A stretch of DNA of 64,000 bases from Pseudovirgaria hyperparasitica (lineage: Eukaryota > Ascomycota > Dothideomycetes > Acrospermales > Acrospermaceae). The notes beneath the pieces were generated by a model that did not search any database, was not told where the DNA came from, and saw nothing but the letters and a program-made list of their open reading frames with translations. Positions 48,701 through 61,200 of this stretch are shown here, piece after piece. Both the position numbers and the translations under genes were made by a program. How positions within the stretch are numbered: position 1 is the stretch's first letter; the number at the start of each line of letters is the position of its first letter. Location: assembly GCF_010093815.1 (NCBI RefSeq), contig NW_022985555.1:804186-868185 (forward strand). Reading direction: 5' to 3'.

Positions 48701-51000
48701 AGGGGCGACGGAAACTCGTCCACCATATATACGTGATCCACTGGTTTCTTCGGATGCTTTTCCGTAATATACTAATATAGCTTATTATTAGAAGGATACT
48801 TTTATCTATAGACGCGACAGTTCCTCGCTATAGTCCTTTTGCTCTTCTACGGTTTCTCGAGCGATAGTGCCGGTAGAGTCTCGACTTCCTTAGTTCTCAC
48901 GAAGAAAACTCTAGCTGACTTCTTATAAGGTTCCTCGTCCGACTAGCTTTCTTTAGCTTACTCTTAAGCTTATCCGCCCTAATCTTCGTCCGGCGAGTCT
49001 TCTTTATTTTGCGATCCTTCTTAATTAAGAAACTCTACTAGGACTATATTATAATAGGCGCGTTGCGGCTTTATATAAGGTTGCCTCTCGACTTATATAG
49101 AAGTCGTCGTGGTCTTTTCGAAACTCTTTAGCTAATACTTGCCATTCCCTTTATATAGGCGATGGTCTACTTCATATAGACGACGGTCTCTGCCTTAATA
49201 CTAGTTTTGACCGCGGTCTTTACTAGACCTTTACTCATTTATCTAAGAAGATACGACTTAGATTGTTTTCTCGCTTTCTTTTATTATCTAAAACTTGTTA
49301 GGGCGGTCCTCTCGTCCGCCGCTACTACTATATCGTATCCCGCGGTTCCCTTAAAAGTAGTTATTTCCGACTTCTTTTTCTTTACGAGGATAGCGGTTCG
49401 ACGGATACTAGCCTTATAACGCTTTACTAGAATAGGAATAGTCGAACTTACTCTACTTATAGAGTTCACGCTAGGTCTATGATTTCTACTCGAGCTATTT
49501 ATAAAAGGTATCTAGATTAGTATTAGATCCGGGTTCCTCTATGCTTACCCTAAATCTTAGGTCGAGCTTATTCTAGGCCTGTGCTATAATAAGTACTTTA
49601 GATTTCAAATTTACTTCTTTATAAGCCCTAAGTACTTTTATAATATAGTTAGTCGTGCTCTAGCCTCTATATAAGTTCTCGGGGCTATATAATATGCCTT
49701 AGAGTCTCTTTAAGGCGGCACTTAGAGGTGTAGAGAATCTCTTTTCGAGTTTCTTAACCCAGCGCTTAAGTCCATCTCCGCTAGTAAGACTTGACTTTAT
49801 AGCGTCGCTTAATTAAGAGCTATACCAAATTTGCGCCGTGCCTCTAAGATACTTATAGAGATTATAACGAATGATTTTCGCAGGGCATGTCTACTAGTAG
49901 TTCCTTATTACGTCGATGAACGGCTGAACGGATCTATAATAGACCTTTCTATTCTTATTATAAATATCTTCCGTTCTTAAAGGATCTATGCTCGGATCGA
50001 AGAATCTAATGTCCTCCGTCCTAAACTTCGTGTCTCTTAGATTTAAGCTATCGTTATCTTTATAGTCTCTAGTTTCCGTAGTTCGCCGGCGACAATGCGG
50101 GGGTATATATAATCTACAACGGTGGCCACGAGCTCTATCATCGTCTCCCTATAGATTATCATCCGAGCCTTCGCTTAGATCGTTATCGTTTCTTAAAACT
50201 CTTACTATAGGCTAAGCTTATCTATGGTAGTCGTTTCTAGACGGACGGTCTCTAGAAAGTTCTTCTTTATCTCTTCCCTAAGGCCTTTCCTAAGAGGGCG
50301 CGACTTGGCTGGCTCTACTTTATTCTACTAGAGGATTTGCCCTCTTACGATTATTAAGTACCGCTAAAACTATTATCGTAATTTACGCGATCATTTCTAC
50401 GCTTAGCATATTAGGCTAGGCTTGCTAAGCCATAACGGGAACTGGAATTGGAGCCGGAATTGGAGGCTCGAGGCTTTAAGGCGTTCCGACTTGCTCTCCG
50501 CTTCTCTCTACGCCTTAGCTCGAGCTTCCTCTCTAGTAAGGATTCTCTAGTACTATAATCGCCTCGTGAGGATTAGAGATTATCGTCTCGCGAGAATTGG
50601 AGTTCTCTAGTCTTACGGGTTCGTCGTGAAACTCGAAGTCTTATGGTCTTACGGGCCTTTTCTTTAGCGCGGCTAGAACTTTAATTAATGACGGAGGGGA
50701 CGAGGAAGGCAAATTTACTTCTCTTGGCTATACGAAGTTTCTAAAGTTACTGAAATATTTAGATTAACGGAAATTTGCCGCTAGCCTTTCAACCTTTATA
50801 GCTTCGGTAGTCGCTAGACGTATTCCGTGATCTTTATTCATGAGATAGTTCTAGTTAGGAGGATATCTATCTTCCTAAGGCTGTTTGCCCCTAGACCGTA
50901 AACGATTTCGATTTCTTAAGACTTCTAGATATACGTGGGCAATACCTCGAAGTAAGATAAGGGTATAGGGGTTTAATTCATGTAGTGGGCTATCTTTAAA
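48700..51000 (-). mobile_element. Element B: gag fossil
   Basis: Minus-strand remnants near 50020-49700 resemble the capsid part of ascomycete Gypsy gag, with VYYRSVQPFIDVIRNY and YLRGTAQIWYSS. The parts to the left are low in complexity and rich in charged residues. It is broken. Confidence 0.7.
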
Positions 51001-51835
51001 GTAATGAATAAGTTGATAAGCTGTTTTAATAACTTACTCTAATAGCTTAGGAATCGGTTCCTTCTATAATACTAGTAAGGGAGCTAGTATATCTTATGTG
51101 TTCCCGAGCGTACCGAGAATGTCGGCCGCGGGAGGCGCGGACGTAAGCTTCTCTAGTATACTTAGGTAATCGGGAATGTTTAGTGGGAACCTACTCTAAC
51201 CTTGGTAGCTCGCGGAAACCGAGGCTTCGCGTACTAATCGTCTCGTCTAATTAGTACTAACCTATTCCTATGAAGTAGGGTTCGACTGGCACTAAGTGTG
51301 ACCGGTCGTGGTATAGTGTCGTGTTCCTTACTTAACGGGAACTAGGGAATCGTAGGGAGCTCGATCCTTTTAATGCACGACTCGTTTAGGAACACTAGTG
51401 CTTATGCTACCTTTTAGTAATCCTCTAGAACGAGTCTCATGGAATTTAGTATGGTTAGAATAAGGTGAGGCCTTTGATGCGGATACTTATTCCTGTTTTC
51501 CTCTAGTGGCAAATCCTTTATTTACCGTTCCCTTGGCTCCTTCCTTAGGACTTTCGGTTATAATTTTATACTCTTACGAGTCTTAATGATAGTAATAGTA
51601 ACGAACGTTACCTGGTGCCTAGTATTCTTTTATCCTTACCGATTGTCTCTCCGTACTTATAAACTTCTTTTACTAAATTTTACGGAAGCGTCTTTCGTTC
51701 GCTAAGTCGGGATATTAACGTCTTTTGATTCGGCTTCGGAGAACTAGTACGTCAGGGCGTTAGTATCTTATATTCGACTAGTACTATCTTTCTTTCGAAA
51801 ATGATTAGCTGGTAGTATGCTTTTAGCTACTAAGA

Positions 51836-51973
51836 TGTTAAGGATAGAGATGTTAAGTCTTGGTCAAGTATTAAATTGATTACTAGCTACTTCATGGAAT
51901 CTACGGCTATGTATATAGGACTGCTAGTCCGTGGTTCTTGCCGTTATCCATCTCCTTGTCACTTTCCGTGACA
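51836..51973 (-). repeat. 5' LTR of element B
   Basis: A 138-bp partner of 39123-39260. Its outer side is followed by the AACTA target duplication and then by resumed element A integrase sequence. Confidence 0.93.
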
Positions 51974-52300
51974 AACTATACGATAATAGGTCTATATAAG
52001 ATTACTCGTGTAATTAATAACTAGGCGTACGAGTTGTAACTCCCTTCTACATTAAAGATACATAATATGTTCCATATTACGCTTCTCGAGCCATTTCATG
52101 CCTTATTATTACCGGATCGTTCCGAATAGATACTATATAAAGTAGTTACGTAAGAAGGTATAGATATCTATAAAGTTAAGTAGATACTTAGCTAGTAATG
52201 CGCCGAAGATGGTACGTGGCTATATAAAATTCGTTAGAAAGGATATAATCCTAATAAAGATACTTGGGAACCTATAATAAACATTAGTAAAGTAGCGATG
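51974..52300 (+). mobile_element. Element A: end of integrase and chromodomain-like part
   Basis: Sequence resumes the element A pol exactly after element B and corresponds to 33500-33180 of element C in reverse complement. It is broken. Confidence 0.85.
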
Positions 52301-54259
52301 TTAGTATATAAGTAGCGATTAGCAAAGGAAGCCGCGGAATCGTAGAGAATTATACTAAAGTACGGTAATTCGACGTTTTTTAGTATAGTTCGGCGCCGAG
52401 GACGGCCGCCTAAAAGGAAGAAGGTGAAAGAGATATAGATCTTTAAAACATTCTAAGGAATTAAGGAACTTCCTTAGAAAGTTTGAACTTAGAACTTTAA
52501 AAATTTAACTAAAAAAGAGACTTAGAAAAATAATTCACTAAGAGAAATAGACATCGAAAATCGGTGCTAATCGGTATAGATCGGTATAGATTACTAAAGA
52601 GATTAAAGAAGTTATTATTAAAGAAAGATAAAATTAAGAAAGCTAAAAGAAAATATAAAGATCTATATAGATCTATATAAACTCGTACTAATATATCTAG
52701 AAGAAGTAAGATCGCTTTAAAATTAAAACCGAAAAACTAAAAACGCTAGATAAAAGAGATATATTAGTACCGATTAGTATAGATCTAAACTAATTAAGTC
52801 GGAGTAGGAGTAGAAGTACTAATTACCGTAATAGTTATATCTAATTCCTTCTACTAGTTCTTATTTAGTATAGTATAGAGCTTTATAATATAAGTCTCTA
52901 GCCTTTTATTCCGACGCTATAAATTCTATATAGCGCGCCTTATAGCTATAAACTCCTCTATAGAAACCTATAGAGTAGTAGGACCCGGGATAGAGAGGGA
53001 CGGACCGGCGCGGGCACGCTAAGAATTATATAAATTAGCGAAAAGATTTAACGATCGGTATAGAACTATATACCTTTAGTATAGAAACTTCTAGATTAGA
53101 GCTATCTTCTCTAAATTTACGGCTCTTTAGCACGTGTAAGGAAGGAACCTTAGCCTTTTTACTAGAACCTTTTCTAGGAATTCTAATATTGCCGGTATAT
53201 AGAAAGAAGTCCAAAGTGGTAGAGATTTTAGTACTATTATAGAGATTAATATATATTAGTAAGAATCTATAACGATTTAAGAAAAACGATATTACCTAGT
53301 AATCGCGGTAATAATAGCTATAGTAGATTCCGATAAATTCTTATAGATCTTATTAGAATCGTACTCCTAGGCGTAACCCTTATCTTAGATATATAGCTCG
53401 TAGAAAGCCTTCTCTAAGGCGTTACGATCGGTAGTACTACGCTCCTTATTAGTAGGGGTTACTAGAGGCCTAGTAGTAATCTATACTAATATAAGTAAAT
53501 CTACGTAAAGTTCTTTGAACTTACTTAAATACCTATAAGTAATAACGCTTCTTAGTTATATAAGTGCTATATATTATAGATTTAGTACCGCTATAAGTAA
53601 TATATAACGGAAAGCGATAACTATAATAATATATAGCTAGATTATTAGAGCCCGGCCTAGGTTAGGGTAGATTAATGGCTTTTAATATGTCGGTAACGTA
53701 TACGAGATAGGGATTATTTAAAGGCGCCTATTTCCGCGCTGATTACTTTAGAGCGTCGAGATTTTAGGAAACTATATTAAGATTATTATTAATTTATACG
53801 GATTATTACGAATTATATTATTACTAGCTAAGGACGGTACGAAAATTAGTAAATTACGTAAATCGTACTAAATTATAGTAAATCTATATAAATCTATATC
53901 TATAAGGATCGGGTAATATACCTAATAATCTAAAAAACTCTATAAAGAGTTAAGAAGTTTTTTAAAGAAAGGAATATTTCTAAGAAAAGATTTTAATATA
54001 GGTAGTACCTAGGCTTACCTAATTATATTACGTGATACGCTAGGCCTAATTAGGTAATCTCACCTATATAAGAAGTTAAGATAGATAAAATTTAGTTTAT
54101 TAGGAAAACGCTTATATAAATCTTAGATCAGTGAATATCGGTAAGTATCTAAGACGAAGCGTAGAGAATGACTAAGGTCTTACGAGACTTAGGATAGAGA
54201 TATAGAGATAGGTAACGATCTAGGTTACTAAGGGTAGCTTCCTAGAGGGAAGGGATAAT
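52301..54259. other. Post-pol region of element A with a coding-like antisense segment
   Basis: Nearly 2 kb corresponding to 31175-33150 of element C. The minus strand at about 53540-52700 has protein-like stretches parallel to those in C. A purine-rich stretch AGAGGGAAGGG (54244-54254) precedes the 3' LTR as a likely polypurine tract. It is broken. Confidence 0.5.
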
Positions 54260-54487
54260 TATTAGAACTTAGCCTTAGATAGAACCTAACCTATACGTAC
54301 CTTAGCTAATAGGGTTAGAAGGTAACGTGAAGGGCGGTAAATAGTCACGTGCTAGATAGATCGGCGTCCCTTTATATATATACTCTTAGATTCCTACTAA
54401 AAGGGTTCGGTAGTAATTCGTTCTATAATAGAATACACCCTATTATTCTATCTAACTATACTACTATCTAATAACCCTATTCTTATA
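54260..54487 (+). repeat. 3' LTR of element A
   Basis: A 228-bp partner of 34249-34476, followed by the GTAAA target duplication and resumed element C sequence. Confidence 0.92.
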
Positions 54488-54492
54488 GTAAA

Positions 54493-57400
54493 CGTTATAT
54501 ATTTTTACGTAGTCTTTTATATATTTATAAAGACCCGGCTAGTCGTATGTCCTTCGGATTAAATTAACTATCCTTATAACGCCGAAGTACCCTACTAACG
54601 CGTAATTATACTATTCCCTTAAAATATTAATTCGTAAGCCGTCTTCTAGTACGTAGAGTCGGCCTTAGAAGTAGATCGCGTCCGATTATCGTTTCTACCT
54701 TAATAACTATAGCGGATCTATAGCGCTTCCTTTTATACTTATAACTTTCTTTACTAATATATTAGAATTCTAGGTAGATTTAATTAAGTCTTTAAGGGTT
54801 TTCTTAGTTTCTTAGANNNNNNNNNNNNNNNNNNNNNNNNNNNNNNNNNNNNNNNNNNNNNNNNNNNNNNNTACTTATCGGCGATTAAGGACCTTAGTCG
54901 ATATAAAGTAACGTAGATTTACGTGATCCGATAATAATTCGATCTAATATATAGAGCCTTCTAAATAATATCGCTATTACTTAAAACTCTTAATAATTAT
55001 AAGTAGTTCCTAGTCGTGCGTGTTATAACACGTCTCTATATCCGCTATTTTATAGGAAAAGAAAGCGACCGGGTGCTATTATACCTTATCTTTTATATCT
55101 TTATACGGTTAACTAATAATTCTAGTAATTATAAATCCTAACGCGTTAGTTTCGACCTAAATATACTTCTTAGAATCGAAATACCTAAGAATTAGCGTAG
55201 TTATAAAGTAATTCTTTAATAATTAGAACGTATCTCGCGCTTCCGGCGTTAACTATATCTTAACCGACTTAGCTTTACGCTATACTCGCCCACCTATAGA
55301 GATTTTACCGCTATTCTCTATAAGTTTATTAAGCGGCGCCGTAATTCGTAAGAAGCCTATAATAAATTTTCGATAATAGTTTACGAAACCTATAAATATT
55401 CTAATTTAACGTATAGTAGTAGGTTCTAGCCATTCTATAATGGTCTTTACACGCTCCGGCTCTATTTTTAGGCCGCCATATATTATAATAAAGCCGAGAA
55501 ACCCAACTTCTTATTAGTGAAACTTATATTTAGATAATTTTATATAGAGTTTATACTACCTTAGATAATTTAGTACCGATTTCACGTATCCTTTATAATT
55601 CTATATACTATTAGAGTAAATTAGTATATTATCGAGATAAACTACGTAAATCACGTTAAGTAATTCTACGAGTATAGTATTAATATATTCTTAAAACGCT
55701 TCTGGCGCATTTATTAGCCCGAATAGTATAATAGTATACTTAAAATAACTATATCTAGTCCGAAATGCGGTTTTCTACTTATCTCCGCGACAAATTTAAA
55801 GCCGGTAATATATATCTCGTAAATCTAGCTTCGTAAAGTACTTTACCTTTATTAATTAGTCTAAAGATTTACTAACTAGCGGTAATAGGTAACGATTCTT
55901 CTTAGTTACTATATTTAGTACCTAATAGTCGATATATAGACGTAAACTTCCGTCTTTCTTCTTTATAAAGAGAATAGGTGCGCCGGCCGATAACGTACTA
56001 TAACGTATCTAGTCTCTTTTAAGGTATTCTTTAATATATTTACGAAGAACTTCGAGTTCTAGTCTCGAAAGTAGATAAAGTAGGCTATAAGGGACGTCTG
56101 CTCCCTCTTCGAGCTCGATCTTTAGCTTATATAGCCTATAATTAGGGAGAAGTAACGTATCTCCTACTAAAAACATATCCGCATACTACGAATATACGTT
56201 AGATAGCGTGTCTTCGCCCTGATTATTACTATCGTCCTCGTCTTTATTAATAATTAATAAGAATATAAGATAGATTAGCGATAATCGGGTCCGCACGGCG
56301 AGGTTCTATGCCTCCTTACTAATAGTTACGACTTACTAGTATAATTTACTATGGTATCGTTAGAATATTAATATCTCCTTCTAAAAATCGAGGATAGGGT
56401 TTAGGCGTCTAAGCTAAGGCATCCCTAGAATCATATTCTATTAGCTAATATTAGCCACGATAAATTTATTAGACATCTACTATTTTATTATCTTTAAGTC
56501 ATGAACTTCGTAATTCGTTATAGCTTTACCTAAAGTTCTAACTTCATATCTATTAACTACGATGGTTTAGCTAACTTTACCGAGATTATATAATAATCTA
56601 TACTCCTTTACGAGAATCGATAAAATATAGTTATCTTCTATACTAGTATCTACGAGGGCCTATATAGTTTTATTACTATTTACTATAGGTAACGATACTT
56701 TTAGTAATATTAGGTCTTTACTCGCCGGAAGGCGCTATAGCTCCTTCTAAGTATATATAATTTAGCTAAGGACGCGGTTAGGTCTCGTGTACTAGTCTAT
56801 TCTTTTTTCGGATTCTTATAGTTAGGTGAAATATATTCTATTTCTCTATACTTATAGTAATGAAGTACGCTATAATCCTACTATTTTACGATAGGCGTTA
56901 TATTTAAGCCTATACCTTATCCTTTTCCGTGTTAAGAAGCACCGCCTTAATTATTTTGGTATCCTCTTAACGCGTTTCTACCCCGATTTACGCTCTTCTA
57001 GCGCTAATCATGGTAAGGTTACTCTTAATCGAACGTATTCGATCGACCTCGTTTCTAACCTATATAGAGTTCGTCGGTTTTACCTAGAGAGCCGCGTTCC
57101 TTAAGGATGCGGTAGTATTTATTAGCTTTCTTCTCTAATTTATATAGATAGTTAAAACTTAATAATACTATTCCTAGTCTTTCGTGGATTAACGGAAGTA
57201 GTACTTCGCGAAACTAGAATATACGAATATTTTCCTATAGCGTAGGGATATTATCCTATAGGTTTTAGAGGTATTATAGTAGTTAAGTAGGTGTCTAGTT
57301 CGGTTATTATGCCACGCTTCTTAACTTAGATAGTGCCTTTCTTTTACGTTCTCTATCCGTTCCGAGGGTGTTTAGTATAAATATAGCTAAATATTCCTAG

Positions 57401-58144
57401 GTTATTATAGATAGTAGCTACACTTCCTTCTATCTATTCTATTAATCGCGGGATTATAAGTCTAGGTATCGTTCTCTAAACGAAATGCGTTATACTTTAG
57501 TAGAAAAGAGTAGAGGGTTATCGAGGAAGTACTTTTCGTAGTCTCTCTTCTAGTCTTTCTACTCCTTTTAGTTCTTCCCTATAAATATAGTCAGGTCTTT
57601 AGATTTTAGTATATCTAGAGAAGAAGTAGAGTAAATCAGTAACGAAGCGGCCGGGTATACGGTGGATTATCGTAACTCTAATGGTAGGTGAACTAATTCC
57701 GCCTGAATTAGTATAGGAAGTCGTCCACCTACTATCGTTCGGCGTAGTTCTTTAAGAGACTCCTTAAGTTCTTATCTCTTTATAAGGAGTTTCGTACGTT
57801 CTACCTATTCTTTAAGGGTTTAAATCTCTTAAGTCTAATTTACGACGTATTCCTAAAGTTTAGCGATAGTTTATTATAATACCTTACGTGGCTCCGCCAT
57901 AACTCGTTATCCGGCTTTATATTATTAGAAGTTACTTAGTGTATCTACTATTTCTTCGTCTAAAAGCTCCGTGATTTAGTCTAATATTTCTACTTCTTAG
58001 TTAGAAACGGCCGGGATTAATACCGATTATAGAGAATCCCTATTATTTAATATAGTATTACTTATCCCTATAGTAGATCGTGTCGATCTTCTCGGTTCTA
58101 GTTAGACTATCTTAACTATAGTACTATATAGGGAGTAATTTAAA
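54493..58144 (-). mobile_element. Element C: gag-pol fossil, right part
   Basis: The reverse complement of this stretch is collinear with 34477-38340 of element A: gag at the right, then protease, reverse transcriptase, RNase H and the start of integrase at the left. It contains the N gap. It is heavily broken. Confidence 0.88.
54817..54871. other. Assembly gap (55 N)
   Basis: A run of 55 N inside element C between RNase H and integrase. Alignment by eye with element A suggests about 256 bases are missing here. Confidence 0.97.
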
Positions 58145-58372
58145 TATAAGAATAGGGTTATTAGATAGTAGTATAGTTAGATAGAATAATAGGGTATATT
58201 CTATTATAGAACGAATTACTACCGAACTCTTTTAGTAGGAATCCGAGAGTATATATATAAAGGGACGCTAATCTATCTAGCACGTAACTGTTTACCGCCC
58301 TTTACGTTATCTCCTAACCCTATTAGCTAAGGTACGTATAGGTTGGGTCCTACCTAAGGCTAAGTCCTAACA
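58145..58372 (-). repeat. 5' LTR of element C
   Basis: A 228-bp partner of 30947-31174, followed by the ATCTA target duplication (58373-58377). Confidence 0.92.
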
Positions 58373-58377
58373 ATCTA

Positions 58378-60200
58378 TAAGGTTAGACTTACTATTAAGG
58401 CGATAATAGATACTTAGCTTATTCTTCTCTTATCTTTTAGAGCCCTTTACCTTTATTTTATCTAAGTATTACTCTACTTATAATAGCTAAGATAGAGATT
58501 ATATAACTAGAAGAGATAGAGATAGTAGCGAGAAGGGTAATAGAGATTAGTACGAGTAATAGAGTATAAGGAAGTCTAATTTTAGGCTATCTTATAATAC
58601 CTATAGATATAAGTCTACTAGATCCTTATTATCTTACTTAAAGAAGTATTTCTATATAGAATAAAGATATATAGTAGTATAGTATATAACGTTTTCCTTT
58701 ACTAGGTTATAGTACTTTACTAGCCTACTATAATAAACCTTTTCTACTAAGGATACGGCTTATCCCTAAAGTAGTCCGTTATATAGAGTATTCTAGCTTT
58801 TCTAAAGATAAAGATACTTAGAAGACTTAGAGAAGTATAAGTAGATTTATAGTAAGTATTAATAGAGTATAAATAGTAACTAGCTAGTAGGCGAGTAAAG
58901 TAGTAATTATATTAGTATAAGTTTAAATTAATTATTATAGAACTATCTCTAGAGATCGGGTCTAAAGGGTCTATATAGTTCTACTAAGGTCCGCTAATTA
59001 GAATACTTATTCTAAGTATTTAGTATATTACTTAGAATACTAATATTCTATTTCTAATTATCTAGTAGGCTACTTAGAATACCTATTCTAAGTATCTATA
59101 ATTAGCTCTCCCTATAGATACCTACCTTAGCCTTAGGTTATTACCTAGGGCTATCTATTATATTATAGGCCCCTCTTCTATATATTATACTATCCCTTAT
59201 ACTACTTATACTATAGTCTATATATCTTTCTATAGCTCTAGCTAGTAATTTATTATATAATACCCCTTTTAAGGTACTTCGTCCTAAAGTACTTCCGTAG
59301 CTACTTATAAGTAGAGGGTTATTCTAACTTCCTTTAGTAAGGAGCCCTTCTTTCTTTTCTTTTATTATATCTAGAGTTATAAAATTAGTTAAGTCTTCTA
59401 AGTCTAATCCGGCGAAATAGAGAGTTACTTTATCTATCTTAATTAATTATAAGGGTAATAAGATACTTTTTCCTTACTTATTTTATAAGAAGTATAGCTT
59501 AATCTATAGAATAGTATTTATAAAGTCTAATAAGTATTTAGAGTATATTTATTAAGATTATTTAGTAAGTAAGTATAGAATTAAGGCTTTAAGTAAGTTA
59601 TCTTATAAGTTTTCTTTCTTTTTATTAGGACTAGTAAGTAATATTTCTAGATAAGAAGATTTATTCTAAAAAGACTTATCTTAAGCTAGAGAAAGAATAT
59701 ACGGCTACTACTTAGCGAAAAGCTTAGTAGAACGCTTAGACCGCCTTTATATATCTAGAGCGTCTAGAGAAGTAGTAGAAGCTATTAGAGTATTATTAAA
59801 ATAATATACTTTATTAGAATCTATTAGTAATAGACCTTAAGGAGAAGAAGAAGTAACTTAAATAATAATAGAGAGTTACTATTAAGGAGGTTCTAAATTC
59901 TCCCTTAGATTTTAATAATTCTTAGCTTAGTATAGAGGACTAGGTAAGTCTAGGTTTATTTAATAGAACTTCTATAATAGTTACTAGTAGTTCGTTAAAT
60001 ATTCCCTAGGTTTCTAAGTATTTAATTCGTGTCTATAGCTCTTCTACTTAATTAGATATTCTAATATTTTATTACTAATTCTAGATTCTAGAATCTTTTT
60101 AACTTTAAATTCTTCGTCTATAGCTTTAATATTAGTTTTAACTTTTATATTATATAGTACTAGTTCTAGTAATAAGATATAAAATACTAGATATATTCTT
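58378..60200. other. RIP-altered repeat right of element C, coding-like on the plus strand
   Basis: AT-rich sequence that continues the repeat seen at 30431-30946. From about 59440 to 60000 the plus strand has protein-like stretches (for example RLYISRASREVVEAI near 59750) of no recognised family. It is broken. It lies beside, and antisense to, the integrase fossil at 60240-61200. Confidence 0.45.
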
Positions 60201-60239
60201 ATATTCTAAGATAAAGATAGCTTATAATTAACTTCTAAA

Positions 60240-61200
60240 TTTTTTTATTTTATTTAGAAAGGTCCGATCTTCTTAAAGTCTAGTTTACTATTTAGTTATT
60301 ATATCTTAATATTTTTCTATATAAGGAATACTAGGTCTCCCTCCCTTAGAGATAGTCTCTTTATTCTCTTTTAATTTATATATTTTATTATTCTTTTATT
60401 TATAAAGGAAAGTTTAGTTTATAGCTCTAAGTATAGCTTATATAGTTATTCTACTTTAATCTTCGCTTTTAGTATAGACTATTCTAGTTTATAATTATAG
60501 CTAGCTATAGAGTTAAATCTATAGTTCGTATAGAACGGTAAGGTTTTAGTTATTAAGGTTATTATACTATTATAGGCGAATTAAGCTAGTAGTAGTAGTT
60601 CTATCTAATTATCTTATTATTTATTAATATAGTATTATAGATATTATTCTAGTATTCTGTTTAGAATCTCTATTTATCTATCTATCTATAGATAATAGAC
60701 TATTAATAGTTAGTAGCTCGTTCCGAGCTATTATACTAGGCTTTTCTAGAAGTTTAATATAAAGAGCTTATCTCTATTAGATATAATACTATTAGGTAAT
60801 CTATAGTTTACTATAACTACTTATAGAAATATATAGACTATTTCTTCTATATCTATATTCTTTTAATAGAGTATAAAGTAGGCGTACTTTATAAGTTTAT
60901 TAACTACTACTAGTATAGTATTATACTATACTTATAAGACTAGTTCTCTTAAGAGTAGTAGGTCTATCATAAAATCTATAGAGATTATATTCTCCTTAGT
61001 ATCTATATATTAGATCTTTATAGAATTCTTTAATAAAATAGTAGGTCTTATCTCTAGAGATTATACTTCTTCCCTTAGGGTCCTTAAGTATAAATTCTTT
61101 TTATATTACTATAATATATTATATTAGTCTAAGGTTTCTATCTTTAGTAACCTCTAATATAGTCTATTCTATAGTAGGTTCTTTTTACTCGTATTCTACT
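60240..61200 (-). mobile_element. Gypsy-type integrase fossil of a further family
   Basis: The minus strand near 60700 carries a QIDRQIEILNRI-like block corresponding to the conserved end of the integrase core. At about 60400-60250 it has a LREGDLVFLI block and an LDFKKIGPF block of the integrase C-terminal part. It differs from A, B and C. Ends and LTRs were not found. It is heavily broken. Confidence 0.65.

Larger units (their letters stand above)
39123..51973 (-). mobile_element. Element B: large Ty3/Gypsy LTR fossil, innermost layer
   Basis: It is 12.85 kb with 138-bp LTRs (39123-39260 and 51836-51973) and target duplication AACTA (39118-39122 and 51974-51978). It is coded on the minus strand: gag about 51000-48700, protease about 48650-48050, reverse transcriptase about 47700-46850, RNase H about 46800-46200, integrase about 46000-44950, chromodomain-like end about 44900-44640. 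A further 5 kb of unassigned sequence lies before the 3' LTR. The LTRs differ at four positions, all CpA/TpA-type transitions, so this is the youngest or least altered layer. It is broken at many points but retains longer open stretches than A and C. Confidence 0.92.
34249..54487 (+). mobile_element. Element A: Ty3/Gypsy LTR fossil nested in element C
   Basis: Same family as C but in the opposite orientation. LTRs lie at 34249-34476 and 54260-54487, and the target duplication is GTAAA (34244-34248 and 54488-54492). Plus-strand order: gag about 34600-35800, protease about 35900-36250, reverse transcriptase about 36480-37250, RNase H about 37370-37750, integrase about 38200-39122 continuing at 51974, chromodomain-like part about 52100-52300. 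Its integrase is interrupted by element B. Its LTRs differ at about 17 of 228 positions, all transitions. It is heavily broken by RIP-type changes. Confidence 0.92.
30947..58372 (-). mobile_element. Element C: Ty3/Gypsy LTR retrotransposon fossil, outer layer of a nest
   Basis: It is bounded by 228-bp LTRs (30947-31174 and 58145-58372) and a 5-bp target duplication ATCTA (30942-30946 and 58373-58377). It is coded on the minus strand: gag about 58000-56800, protease about 56700-56350, reverse transcriptase about 56130-55430, RNase H about 55330-54880, integrase 54816-54493 continuing at 34243-33400, then a chromodomain-like part about 33400-33180. Element A splits its integrase. The two LTRs differ at about 22 positions, all transitions. 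It is heavily broken, with dozens of stops, as expected from RIP, and is the oldest of the three layers. Confidence 0.9.

Noticed and set aside
60650-60730. Host-gene origin for the open pieces around 60-61 kb
   Set aside because: The conserved blocks match a Gypsy integrase and the surroundings are RIP-altered repeat.
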